Assembly: GCF_041197575.1 (NCBI RefSeq)
Contig: NZ_JBDKXB010000002.1
Span: forward strand, 124,001-188,000
Length of the DNA stretch: 64,000 bases
Origin: Thioalkalicoccus limnaeus
Lineage (GTDB): Bacteria > Pseudomonadota > Gammaproteobacteria > Chromatiales > Chromatiaceae
Reading direction: 5' to 3'
Below are positions 29,164 to 36,859 of this stretch, piece by piece. The notes under the pieces are model-generated. The model made no database searches, had not been told where the DNA came from, and saw only the letters and a list, made by a program, of their open reading frames with translations. Within the stretch, counting starts at the first letter, position 1, and every line of letters begins with the position of its first letter. Position numbers and translations under genes: made by a program.

Positions 29164-29447
29164 AGGTCCTCTGGGCGCCCGAGGCCCGGCAGGACCTCTG
29201 CGAGATCTACCTCCATCTGGCGCCCAACAATCCGCCGGCCGCTCGCGCTCTTCAAGCGCGGATCAAGGAGGGCGTCGCGCTGCTGCGCGCCAACCCGCTG
29301 CTCGGCCGTCCCGGCCGCGTCGCCGGTACCCGCGAGCTGGTGACCCAAGGCGCCCCCTACATCTTGCCCTACCAGATCCGGGGCGATCGCCTGGAGCTGC
29401 TGCGCGTCCACCACGCGGCGCGCCGCTGGCCCGAGCGCTTTCATTAG
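29160..29447 (+). CDS. RelE/ParE-family toxin
   Basis: A 95-residue toxin with the family's KVLWAPEARQDLCEIYLHLA start, NPLLGRPGRV and a C-terminal ELLRVHHAARRWPERF. The LLRVHHAAR ending is typical of ParE-like toxins, which poison gyrase or cut mRNA depending on subgroup. Complete length. It forms a pair with the preceding RHH antitoxin. Confidence 0.88.
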   Translation: MKVLWAPEARQDLCEIYLHLAPNNPPAARALQARIKEGVALLRANPLLGRPGRVAGTRELVTQGAPYILPYQIRGDRLELLRVHHAARRWPERFH

Positions 29448-29633
29448 GCCGCGGCCCATGCCCCGCTAGGTGCATCATGAGAAGGCCCCGTACTACGAGG
29501 CGGAGCTGGTCATATCAATCGTCCCGAAAGTCATCGGAGGCGGGTCGCGGCGACCGTTGGCGGGAGGGATCCCGCCGTCGAGCTGACACGGACGTCCTTG
29601 CAGCGTGTCGCAGCGAGCCGTCTGCGATGACTC

Positions 29634-29813
29634 TTGCAACCCTCGATAGACCTGCTTGGGGACTGGACGCTGGTGCGCCGCTGGGACGGGCTCAGGTCGA
29701 GGAGGGGAGGGCGGCGCAGCGAGTTGGTGCCGAGCTATGAGGCAGGCTTGGCGCGGCTCGAGGCAGTGGGGGAGGGGAGGGAGAAGAGGGGTTATGTACA
29801 AATTTGTGGTACG
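29634..29813 (+). pseudogene. WGR-domain fragment
   Basis: A frame encoding IDLLGDWTLVRRWDGLRSRRGG then a helical stretch ending EKRGYV matches the WGR domain, in which the Trp-Gly-Arg core here reads RRWDGLR. The domain's usual N-terminal strand is missing and no good ribosome site precedes the TTG at 29634. After EKRGYV the frame is unrelated. It is a remnant of a small WGR protein or a domain cut from a larger one. The rest of 29,448-29,920 holds no recognisable gene. Confidence 0.55.
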
Positions 29814-29920
29814 CCCATTCAGCGACCAACTAGCGAATGTCGGCAGACGACTCAGGCCTCGGCACATCTGGGACATGACAGTGCTCATCATGAGGTCCAA
29901 CAACGGAACAGCGTTCGACC

Positions 29921-29939
29921 TATAATGCTGTGCATTATA
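29921..29939. promoter_or_regulatory. Palindromic operator/promoter of the second toxin-antitoxin locus
   Basis: The 19-base perfect palindrome TATAATGC-TGT-GCATTATA lies 20 bases before the antitoxin start and contains a consensus -10 hexamer (TATAAT). RHH antitoxins typically bind such sites to repress their operon. A good -35 is not seen. Confidence 0.7.
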
Positions 29940-29959
29940 GAAAATAGAGGTTCTGAGAC

Positions 29960-30223
29960 ATGGGGATGACCAGTGTCCGGATGCCGGACGAGCTGCTTCA
30001 GCGGCTCGATACCACGGCGACACGCCTGCGCCGCTCCAAGGGCTGGATCATCAACGACGCCGTGCGCGAGTACCTGGAGCGCGAGGAGCTACGGCAGCGT
30101 CGTGACGAGGAAACGCGGGAGGCCCTGTCCGAGTTGGATGCCGGGCAAGTGGTCGACGGCGACGAGGTGCTCGCCTGGATCGATAGCTGGGGCTCCAAGA
30201 ACGAGCGTGAGCCGTCTCGTTGA
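29960..30223 (+). CDS. Ribbon-helix-helix antitoxin (CopG/ParD type), second locus
   Basis: An 87-residue protein with an RHH domain (TSVRMPDELLQRLDTTATRLRRSKGWIINDAVREYLERE) and an acidic tail. It overlaps a truncated ParE frame by TTGA. The upstream palindrome with -10 is probably its autoregulatory site. With its toxin truncated it may persist as an orphan regulator. Confidence 0.88.
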   Translation: MGMTSVRMPDELLQRLDTTATRLRRSKGWIINDAVREYLEREELRQRRDEETREALSELDAGQVVDGDEVLAWIDSWGSKNEREPSR

Positions 30224-30396
30224 AGCGGCTCCAGTTCACGGCAAGCGCCACACGGGATCTGCGGCGTCTGCGCCATTTCATCGCCGAGCACGACCCGGCG
30301 GCAGCCGCTCGCGTTAGCAAGCGCCTGACGCGCACAATCCGCTTGCTTCGGGACCAGCCCGCGCTGGGCAAGGAGGTTCAGGAGCGTAACCGGTAA
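30220..30396 (+). pseudogene. ParE-type toxin, 3' truncated
   Basis: Starting at a TTG that overlaps the antitoxin stop, the frame encodes KRLQFTASATRDLRRLRHFI and LRDQPALGKEVQERNR, then stops at 58 residues. ParE toxins are about 90-100 residues, and the C-terminal beta strands that complete the fold are missing. No frame downstream restores them. Loss of the toxin is therefore likely. Confidence 0.65.
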
Positions 30397-30541
30397 CCGG
30401 CTGGCGTTCTTCATCCACCAGCGCGCGATGCGGACAATGGCTCCTGTCATCGATCACGACAGGAGACCACCATGACCACGACCACCCGTGTGCGACGCAC
30501 CCGCCCCGACAGGGCGGCGCGCAGCTTAGTTGGTGCCAGCT

Positions 30542-31042
30542 CTATTCGGTGGGCGGTGGCAACTCCCCTTCGGTCTTGTGCTTCTCCAGCGCCTTCAGGC
30601 CGGCCTCGCTTGGGGTGATGTCGACGCCCTCGACGACGGCCGTGGTCTCGGCGCTCGGCATCTCGCAATGCACGTTCAACGTCGTCCCCCAAGCGTTGTA
30701 CACGACAGAGGACGTGTTCGAGGACGAGTAGGGCGACGGTTCTGGCGTGCATGGGACCTTGCTCGAGCCCAGAACGGCCGAGACCACCACCCGATAGGTA
30801 TTGCCATCGACCATATCCTTGACCGGCAACTTGATGCAGCGGTGCTGGCCGATCGGGAAACTGGACGACCAGTGATAGGTGCCTGCGAACTCCACCCCCA
30901 TCCAGGCGGCATAGCCAGCGCCGACCAGAAGATTCACGCAGGCGGCAGATTGGGCCTCGGCCGGTTTCGGCGCAAGAACGGTGACTGCCAACGCAGCAGC
31001 AGCGGCCGCAGCGGCAAACGACGAGCAACGGAAGATCTGCAT
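30542..31042 (-). CDS. Secreted protein of unknown family
   Basis: A 166-residue protein with a clear signal peptide (hydrophobic alanine run, cut after PKPAEAQ) and a GGAG ribosome site eight bases before the ATG at 31042. The mature part has four cysteines (AACVN, QHRCIK, VPCTPE, VHCEM), probably two disulfides, and a hydrophilic Glu/Pro-rich C terminus. I do not recognise the family. Periplasmic or extracellular location is inferred. Confidence 0.7.
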   Translation of the reverse strand: MQIFRCSSFAAAAAAAALAVTVLAPKPAEAQSAACVNLLVGAGYAAWMGVEFAGTYHWSSSFPIGQHRCIKLPVKDMVDGNTYRVVVSAVLGSSKVPCTPEPSPYSSSNTSSVVYNAWGTTLNVHCEMPSAETTAVVEGVDITPSEAGLKALEKHKTEGELPPPTE

Positions 31043-31710
31043 AGGGGTAACTCCAGCAAATTTTGAAATACCGATGTCGGATGACTCGGCGCAGCTTCGC
31101 CTACAGTAACTCGATAACACTAGCTCCTCTAAAGCCCAGAAAAAGGGTGAGCGAGAATCTTTCATGGTGCCCACATACCTATCCGCATGAGCGGACGAAG
31201 GACGGGGCGCCATGACAAGGGCAGCGAAGAGATGAAGGCACGATGTCTTGTCGATGCCGCAGGGATGGAGCGTGCCATGCCCCACAGAGCGCGAGGCGCA
31301 CTGCGGACAGCGATGCTCTGCTGACAAGCTAAGCTGGAAAGCTTCGAAGGGGCCATAGCGACCGTCCAGTGATCGTTTGGAACAGGGGTGCGCACGAGCG
31401 TGCCCTTGCCTGCTGGCGTCTTGCTGACGCTAGCCTCGGCCGCCGATGGCGCGCCGAGGCTAGCTAGGGAAGGCTTGATTCTTATTGTTTACGGATCGGA
31501 AAACTCTCAGCATGGAGGTAGGCTATTAAAACTAGCCCATGAGAAAAAATTTGCAAGGCACTCGACACGGTGCGATCGGTTTGGGGACGTAAGGGACCGC
31601 CCGGCCGCTCCGCCAGCGGGCTGCGACGCGACACACGAAGTGGCTCCCGCGTCCTGATCAGCGTCTGGAAATGCGACAGGCTCGAGTCCAGCTAGTCCGA
31701 CCGGATATCA
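31043..31710. other. 668 bases without a recognisable gene
   Basis: Short open frames on both strands (for example 31,388-31,657 forward and 31,162-31,395 reverse) lack ribosome sites and family resemblance. Composition is less GC-rich around 31,480-31,560. I see no RNA gene or known repeat. Confidence 0.5.
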
Positions 31711-32565
31711 TCACAAATACCGCCGCAACGCCGCCGGCACCGCCTCCACCTCCCCCGGCGCCTCGATCAAGAGCCCGGTCCGGGCAATGGCATCACGCAC
31801 GATCGCCCGCGCCGCCTCGACCTCCCCCGGGGCCTCGATCAAGAGCCCGGTCCGGGCAATGGCATCACGCACGATCGCCCGCGCCGCCTCGACCTCGAGC
31901 GGCGGCACCGCGATCGGCTTCATCTTCCACCACAGCTTGCGCAGGCTATGCTTGCGGTCGCTCGCGCAGGTCGCCACCTGCGCATGCTCGAAGACCGCGA
32001 GCCAAAAGGCCTGCTGGGTCGGCGTCAGGCTCGTCATGTCATCGACCGCGATCAGCACCGACCCGGGATAGGCGTAAATCGCCGGGATGATGGCCGCGGT
32101 CAGGTCACGGATGCTCAGGCGATTGACATGCCGGCGGATGCTCGACCACTCGATCGCGCGCGGGGCCATCGCGTCGTACTTCTTCGCCAGATCCAACGCC
32201 GAGGGCTTCAGGATCCCGGTCTCGATCAGGCGCCGGGCCATCTGCACGAACTGGCCCTTGGCCTGGTGCTCGGAGAGATAGACCAGGACCGGGCCACGCC
32301 GGCCGGGCGCCGCCGCCGGCTCCTCGGGGGCCTCCACCGGCTCCGCATCCGGCGCCCCGGCATCGCGGGCCACCGTGTCGAACTGCCGCCACTCCGAGCG
32401 GCGCGGCTCGATGCGCTTCAAGGCCGCGCGCAACACCGCCGACTTGCCGATCCCGACCGGACCGGTCAGCACCACATGCTTGCCCTTCTTGATCTCCCGG
32501 ACGACCTGATCGATCAGGGCCTCGCGGCCGACGAGGGTGAGGTCTTCATTGGCTTGGCTATCCAT
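31711..32565 (-). CDS. P-loop ATPase (AAA/STAND-like), probably truncated at the C terminus
   Basis: The 284-residue protein begins with LVGREALIDQVVREIKKGKH and a Walker A GPVGIGKS (residues 35-42), followed by an acidic linker and a Walker B-like VLIAVDDM. A 24-residue unit (EVEAARAIVRDAIARTGLL plus IEAPG) is present twice and a third begins (EVEAVPAALRRYL) just before the stop. Such ATPases normally continue past this point, so the end looks lost. It could be a switch ATPase whose effector region is missing. No partner gene is adjacent. Confidence 0.65.
   Translation of the reverse strand: MDSQANEDLTLVGREALIDQVVREIKKGKHVVLTGPVGIGKSAVLRAALKRIEPRRSEWRQFDTVARDAGAPDAEPVEAPEEPAAAPGRRGPVLVYLSEHQAKGQFVQMARRLIETGILKPSALDLAKKYDAMAPRAIEWSSIRRHVNRLSIRDLTAAIIPAIYAYPGSVLIAVDDMTSLTPTQQAFWLAVFEHAQVATCASDRKHSLRKLWWKMKPIAVPPLEVEAARAIVRDAIARTGLLIEAPGEVEAARAIVRDAIARTGLLIEAPGEVEAVPAALRRYL
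31742..31896. repeat. 72-bp tandem duplication inside the ATPase gene
   Basis: Two nearly identical copies with a 72-base period (for example the shared 8-mer CCTCGATC at 31761 and 31833), plus about 20 bases of a third on the left with two mismatches. The unit is a multiple of three, so the reading frame is kept. The near identity suggests a recent event. Confidence 0.9.
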
Positions 32566-32862
32566 GCGGCATCCGGCGTCCTTGTGGCTCTGTGAGAGGC
32601 AAGGATAGGCCGTGCTAGAGACTTCTGGAAGGTGTGTGGTGGTTGGTCGGGGCTAGATGGCGGCAGGTTACGACCCATTACGGTCGCTGACATTTTTTCG
32701 ACGGCGTCGACGAGCGCTGCCTTAAAAACCTAGTCGACACCTACCCCGGACCTTGCCGATCTGCCAGTCTGCGCGAAAGTCATTAACGCACGTACGTGAT
32801 AATGTGCCACGATAGGAGCCGCTCTGGCGGTTGGCCAGAAACGGCTTGCCTGCCTGGGGCTT
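32566..32862. other. Gene-free gap with a palindrome
   Basis: No gene is recognised. At 32,781-32,805 the sequence reads CATTA ... CACGTACGTG ... TAATG, a palindromic decamer inside matching pentamers, a possible protein-binding or recombination site. Confidence 0.45.
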
Positions 32863-33318
32863 CTACGCGGCGCTTATCTGCCAGATGAGCCGGCGACGTT
32901 CACGGATGAGATGCTGGTGTTCCTGAATCCGCTGTTTGCGTTGCTCGGTGTAGGGCATGCTTGCTATCTGCTTTCCGATGGCTTCGATCTCGGTATAGAG
33001 TTCGTCGATTCGGCGCTGAAGGTCGACCTTGCGCATTGATCCACTAGCCTGTATGGGCTGTTTCTGCCGGGTCTGTTTTGGCGGATGCATCCCGGTCTGC
33101 CGAATTGATCGTAAATCGCCTTTGAGCCTCGCGAGTTGTCTTACATAATCTGCTCTGCGAGCTTCGAGTCGCACGATTTCTTCTGCGATGCCCACCTTCA
33201 TCCGTTTCGACCAGCTAAAGGAAGGTGCCTCGGCGTACTCTGACTGGAGGAGCCGAATTTCGTGGTTTAACGTCTTGATACTGATTGCGAGTTCGTGGGT
33301 TTTGTTTTGGTCTTTCAT
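32863..33318 (-). CDS. Coiled-coil protein of unknown function downstream of the NYN genes
   Basis: A 151-residue, highly charged, almost entirely helical protein with two coiled-coil halves (about residues 5-70 and 93-151) joined by a basic, proline-containing linker (TGMHPPKQTRQKQPIQ). No signal peptide or cysteines. It lies on the same strand as the two NYN genes, 223 bases below the second, across the hairpin cluster. Family not recognised. Confidence 0.55.
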   Translation of the reverse strand: MKDQNKTHELAISIKTLNHEIRLLQSEYAEAPSFSWSKRMKVGIAEEIVRLEARRADYVRQLARLKGDLRSIRQTGMHPPKQTRQKQPIQASGSMRKVDLQRRIDELYTEIEAIGKQIASMPYTEQRKQRIQEHQHLIRERRRLIWQISAA

Positions 33319-33389
33319 AGTCGATTCCTGCTAAATAAGCGTCAGATCGTCCGTGGTGATTGGAGCCAGCGGCCTCCGCCGACCCTTAT

Positions 33390-33535
33390 GGGCACCTTGA
33401 AAAAATTTAAGGTGCCCGCGCGGGGCAAGGATGCCCCGCCATTTTCAGCCGCCTAAGCGATTGAAAATGCAGCGAAGCGGAAATCGTATTTTCGCTTCGC
33501 GTCTTGAAAAATTACCCAGATGGCAATTTTTCAAG
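33390..33535. repeat. Cluster of five consecutive inverted repeats
   Basis: Five adjacent hairpins: GGGCACCTT/AAGGTGCCC (33390-33417), CGGGGCA/TGCCCCG (33421-33438), CATTTTCA/TGAAAATG (33440-33469), GCGAAGCG/CGCTTCGC with inner AAA/TTT (33472-33500), and CTTGAAAAATT/AATTTTTCAAG (33503-33535). They fill the gap between the RHH-NYN-LOTUS gene and the coiled-coil gene. The last could act as a terminator, but five in series suggest a structured RNA or a repeat island. Confidence 0.8.
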
Positions 33536-33541
33536 GTCCCC

Positions 33542-35089
33542 TTATGTTGCAGATTTTAGCTGCAATAAGTCCTCTTTGAGATGCGACTTATTATCCAACC
33601 GATGCTGATCGGATGCGATGTCCAATAAAATTCCAGCCTTCTCTGCGTGCTTCGGCGAACCGAAGTACAAATCCGACAGGTCTTCTGGTGCGATCTCGCC
33701 GGGGAATCGGCTGGTAATCAAGCGTGTGAGGTTCAACAAGAAAGCATCGTCAAAGCTAAGAAAGAATGCGTTGTCAAGGCTAAGGGCGTCGGAATTCGGG
33801 CCCAGAATTAGCGGATTTTTTTCGTTGTCAGGGCTGGGCCTAGCGTGCAATGCTCCCGCAAGGCAAAGCCCTTTGATGAGCCGGTATGCGGTGTTTTGAT
33901 CAACTTCAGAAGGCGAGTTAGGTGCTAGCGGGCGATGTCGATCGCGTACAGAGGAAAGGTGATCGACAATCATGTTGCTCAGATCCACGAGCGGGATTTC
34001 ATGGCCGTGCTTACCATCTGGACTAACGAGTCGTTTGAGGATCGACTCGGTCGCCATGAAGATTTTGAGTCTGGTGTTTTGGTCAGGCAGATCGATGCCA
34101 ATGCGGTCTTTCACGACATTGATGAGCACGGCGGTTTTGTTTGTGGGGGCGGCTTTAGCTGACTCGAGTTGCGCTGCTGCCGCACGGCCAGATGACGTGA
34201 GTTCGATAAAGAAGTCCTGACCAGAGGGCGCGATACTGACCAAACCTTCCTCGCGCGCAAGCTCGGCAAGCTCCCTCCAGTTGCGAAACTCGAGTTGGGC
34301 GAGAGAGAGCGTCGGATGCATTGTGCGCAATATGGGAACGATGGTCGCCCCGACTGCTTTAGCTCCGCGGTTTTCGAAATCGCGAACGATGAGCACTAGG
34401 GTTTCTACGCACTCGCGGCGTAGATTGAACAGCTCTTCGGACTTCCGCGGAGAGTCGATCTGGTCATATTTCAGGAAGTCATCGAACTCGCGGACAAAGG
34501 TTGGGTTAAAGTCCACAGTGCCAGGAACACCGACACCAACGACGTGCGCGCCGTGCTGTTTCAGCAAGCTCGTGGCATACGCAAAACTTTCATCGGCGGT
34601 CACGATCAGGAAAACCGTCGCGGTTTTCGCACCGAGAATTTTGAGAGCATCCGCAATTATCGTGATGCGCAACGCATCACGATCAGGCAGCACCTCATGT
34701 TTAAACAGGTGGTTTAGAAGATTTTCGAGCTGTGAAGCGATTTCTCTGGACAAAGTCGAAAAACTGCTACGTTGTACGATGCGACCGAAGCTACTGCTGA
34801 ATTTTAAGATGGCGTCAACATCGAGCGAGTCCCGGGACGCGAAAGCGTCGAGATCAACCAAGATAGTCACGTTCGGACGAGGCGCATCGACACCAACGAA
34901 TAGTGAACGATCTCCCCGTGCGACCGCTACTGCGGCTTCACAAATGTATTCGTTTAGAGAGACACCCTTCGTTTTTGCCGCCTGCTCGATGATTCGATGC
35001 TCGTCGGAAGAGATACGTAGCGTCAGGGTCTTGCGTCCCTGTGATTCAGGACGATTGGTGTGTGGTGTTGGTGGCGCGAACGTACTCAT
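33542..35089 (-). CDS. RHH-NYN-LOTUS-like protein (putative RNase/RNA-binding)
   Basis: This 515-residue protein has an RHH/DUF1778-like N terminus (residues 20-58, TLTLRISSDEHRIIEQAA, SLNEYICEAAV), a NYN/PIN-like domain (about 72-192, NVTILVDLDAFASR, TVFLIVTADESFAYATSLL) and a helical segment resembling an OST-HTH/LOTUS domain (about 226-298, ILRTMHPTLSLAQL, NWRELAELAREEGLVSI). The second acidic motif is TADESF rather than the canonical SGDxDF, so catalysis may be weakened. The C-terminal 200 residues are unassigned. It lies 71 bases downstream of a second NYN gene. DNA is less GC-rich than the backbone. Domain calls are by eye. Confidence 0.65.
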   Translation of the reverse strand: MSTFAPPTPHTNRPESQGRKTLTLRISSDEHRIIEQAAKTKGVSLNEYICEAAVAVARGDRSLFVGVDAPRPNVTILVDLDAFASRDSLDVDAILKFSSSFGRIVQRSSFSTLSREIASQLENLLNHLFKHEVLPDRDALRITIIADALKILGAKTATVFLIVTADESFAYATSLLKQHGAHVVGVGVPGTVDFNPTFVREFDDFLKYDQIDSPRKSEELFNLRRECVETLVLIVRDFENRGAKAVGATIVPILRTMHPTLSLAQLEFRNWRELAELAREEGLVSIAPSGQDFFIELTSSGRAAAAQLESAKAAPTNKTAVLINVVKDRIGIDLPDQNTRLKIFMATESILKRLVSPDGKHGHEIPLVDLSNMIVDHLSSVRDRHRPLAPNSPSEVDQNTAYRLIKGLCLAGALHARPSPDNEKNPLILGPNSDALSLDNAFFLSFDDAFLLNLTRLITSRFPGEIAPEDLSDLYFGSPKHAEKAGILLDIASDQHRLDNKSHLKEDLLQLKSAT

Positions 35090-35160
35090 GGGTCACCTAG
35101 CGGGATCGATGTGGCGTGCAACGGCCAGCCAACCGCTGGCTGGCCGCGGAACCGTCCGCA

Positions 35161-35733
35161 TTATGCGAGGTAGGTGATGCGGTCGAAATACGAATCCAGC
35201 GGGACGAACAAGGACGCCGCTTCACGTAGGCGATGTGACGTGCTGTGGTTCCAAGCCATGACTATGACGAGAAAGCCCAGTGCCTTAAGCTGCTTGACAA
35301 CGTGGCGAAAGTCGCGATCACCTGAGAACAGCGTTACTGTCGTCGTTTTGGGTGAAACTCCGGGCAGCAGCGGGGACATCGCCATCTCGGACACGAGGGT
35401 TGTGTCCGCCTCCTTCTCGGCGCCGTTAGGAGCGACTTCAACTGGATTGACTTTCCAACCGGCTCTTTCCGCGGCACCGACGACCGGAACAAGAGGCATT
35501 CTAGCCGGGATCACGCAGGTGGCTCGGATTTGCCTGAGGGGTTCGTTTTGGCGGCGGCCTAGATTTCGCATTTCAGCCAGGTGCAGGCGCAGTTCGATGT
35601 CGCGGTGATAGCGCGTCTTCGCGACCTCGTTTGCACCGCCTAAGATGTTGGAAAAGTCGAGGTAATACAGGCCGGAGAGGCTTTGGGCCGGCACTGAATG
35701 GGGGTGGGCTGCGAACTCAGGGGACATAAGCAT
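35161..35733 (-). CDS. NYN-domain ribonuclease
   Basis: A 190-residue single-domain NYN protein of the LabA/PIN-like superfamily. Acidic residues are visible at D26 (LYYLDFSNI), D110 (EKEADTTLV) and D139/D141 (LFSGDRDFRHVV), followed by the conserved LKALGFLVIVMAW strand and S/R-rich helix. These residues would bind the metal for RNA cleavage. The start at 35733 is supported by GGAG seven bases upstream; an ATG two codons later is possible. It is the first gene of the NYN cluster. Confidence 0.8.
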   Translation of the reverse strand: MLMSPEFAAHPHSVPAQSLSGLYYLDFSNILGGANEVAKTRYHRDIELRLHLAEMRNLGRRQNEPLRQIRATCVIPARMPLVPVVGAAERAGWKVNPVEVAPNGAEKEADTTLVSEMAMSPLLPGVSPKTTTVTLFSGDRDFRHVVKQLKALGFLVIVMAWNHSTSHRLREAASLFVPLDSYFDRITYLA

Positions 35734-36061
35734 ATGCTTTCTCCGGTAATTAAGTTTTTGTCGTACGGTCTGAACTAAAGCGTCCGAGACCACCCATCTG
35801 CGACGGTTAAGAGGTCTGCAGGTGAGATGCTCGAATTTTACCTGGCCTGCCGAAGACGCGCAACACTTTTTGAAGCCATTTCGGCTATTTTTTGTTGTCA
35901 CATCGTGATATGACTTCATTTTGTGAAGTCACGGGGACGGCGATGTCGTCCGCTTCCGGACCAGGGTCGACGTCAGGCACTGACACCGGCTGAACGTCCG
36001 GACCTGAGCGATTGCGGTCTTAACCACCCGAGACCGGATTGGCCATCGCGGTAGCCACGCT
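35734..36061. other. Gap upstream of the NYN cluster, reaching the IS91 relic
   Basis: The part nearest the NYN gene is AT-rich (TTTTTTG and TTGTTGTCAC runs) and probably holds its promoter; no clear -35/-10 pair is chosen. The far part contains the degraded end of the transposase relic. Confidence 0.4.
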
Positions 36062-36360
36062 TGAGGGCTGACCAGGTGCGCGATGACCTGATGGCGCCGT
36101 TCCAGCGCCAAGAGCGGGCGTAAACAACAACGCTGCAAGACCGCCCGATCCTGACCACCAATCCGGACAGGTGCGTCCAGCGAGAAGCCGCCAAAGTCCC
36201 AGACGAGTACGTCGCTGGCCTCCTGGGTCTTGAGAAGGCGGCTGCGGGCGAAGTAAGCGCAGCATCCCTGTGCACACTTGCTCGGTGACGGTAGCGATCG
36301 CGTCTGCGGTCAGTGTTAGGAGGCGTGGAGAAAGCGGCATTGATCATCTTCCCCGGCGCC
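36062..36360 (-). pseudogene. IS91-family transposase relic (central/C-terminal part, frameshifted)
   Basis: Translating two frames of the reverse strand gives TEQVCTGMLRLL joined, after a frame change, to RSRLLKTQEASDVLVWDFGG then FSLDAPVRIGGQDRAVLQRC and PLLALERRHQVIAHLV. This is the well-known GGFSLDASVRI region of IS91-type (Y2) transposases. At least one frameshift and both ends are lost. It lies between the NYN cluster and the three-gene operon. Confidence 0.7.
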
Positions 36361-36398
36361 GAACGGGCCGTCGCCGATACCGCTGGCGCCCTCAAAAA

Positions 36399-36468
36399 CT
36401 TCCCTGGCTGACGCGACTTCTTCCCGCGTCCTCGTTATATCTTCCCTGCAAGACCCCGCCAACTTCCC
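36399..36468. repeat. Four phased CTTCCC direct repeats
   Basis: CTTCCC occurs at 36399, 36420, 36441 and 36463, spacing 21, 21 and 22 bases (two helical turns); a fifth at 36348 is out of phase. The set lies 60-130 bases before the palindrome of the downstream operon. Phased sites can be operator or iteron arrays; chance is not excluded. Confidence 0.45.
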
Positions 36469-36525
36469 CCGCTTGGTGCGCAGGCCTTTGTTAAAAAGGG
36501 ATTACCCCCGTGTTCTTCGGCGCCC

Positions 36526-36541
36526 ATAATGTCGCCATTAT
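36526..36541. promoter_or_regulatory. Palindromic candidate operator of the three-gene operon
   Basis: A perfect 6-4-6 palindrome, ATAATG-TCGC-CATTAT, ends 23 bases before the first start codon of the operon. Symmetry and place suggest a repressor site overlapping the promoter. Confidence 0.5.
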
Positions 36542-36564
36542 CACCGCAAACGAAGGTCGCACAG

Positions 36565-36849
36565 ATGAAAGACGCCGCCATGAGCAAGCATGCTTCCGCC
36601 CGGGCGCAGCAGCGCGCCATCCCGCCTTTAATCGTGGATTGGCTGTTCGCCTACGGAGCCAGCCGAGCCGACCACAGCGGGGCAGAGATCCTCTATTTCG
36701 ATCACGCCGCGCGGCGGCGCATCGGCAGGACGGTTGGACAGCAGATCGTCGATCGTCTCGGGGCGCTGCTCGATACCTATGCCGTAGTCAGCCCCGAAGG
36801 CACCGTGATCACCGTCGGACACCGCCTCAAGCGCCTCGCGCGCGCCTAG
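36565..36849 (+). CDS. Small conserved protein, first gene of a three-gene operon
   Basis: A 94-residue protein (SKHASARAQQRAIPPLIVDWLF, then GHRLKRL at the end) of a widespread uncharacterised family resembling DUF4258-type proteins that start with a conserved RxxQRxI motif and end TVITVGHR. Related folds occur in RelE/BrnT-like toxins, so a toxin-like or RNA-binding role is possible, unproven. GAAGG lies eight bases upstream of 36565; an ATG at 36580 is an alternative. Eleven bases separate it from the next gene. Confidence 0.65.
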   Translation: MKDAAMSKHASARAQQRAIPPLIVDWLFAYGASRADHSGAEILYFDHAARRRIGRTVGQQIVDRLGALLDTYAVVSPEGTVITVGHRLKRLARA

Positions 36850-36859
36850 AGGAACCCGC

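Noticed and set aside
29493..30023. A 176-codon reverse ORF
   Set aside because: It runs antisense to the WGR fragment, the palindrome and the antitoxin start; its proline/serine-rich product has no domain.
30472..30618. A 48-codon forward ORF with a good ribosome site (AGGAGA)
   Set aside because: It overlaps the 3' end of the secreted-protein gene, its product is arginine-rich like a shadow frame, and no family is recognised.
31388..31657. An 89-codon forward ORF in the gene-free stretch
   Set aside because: No ribosome site, no motif, and low protein-like character.
35121..35143. A GGCCAGCC/GGCTGGCC hairpin between the two NYN genes as a terminator
   Set aside because: No T run follows on the coding strand; it may be an RNA processing or attenuation element, but evidence is too thin to list.
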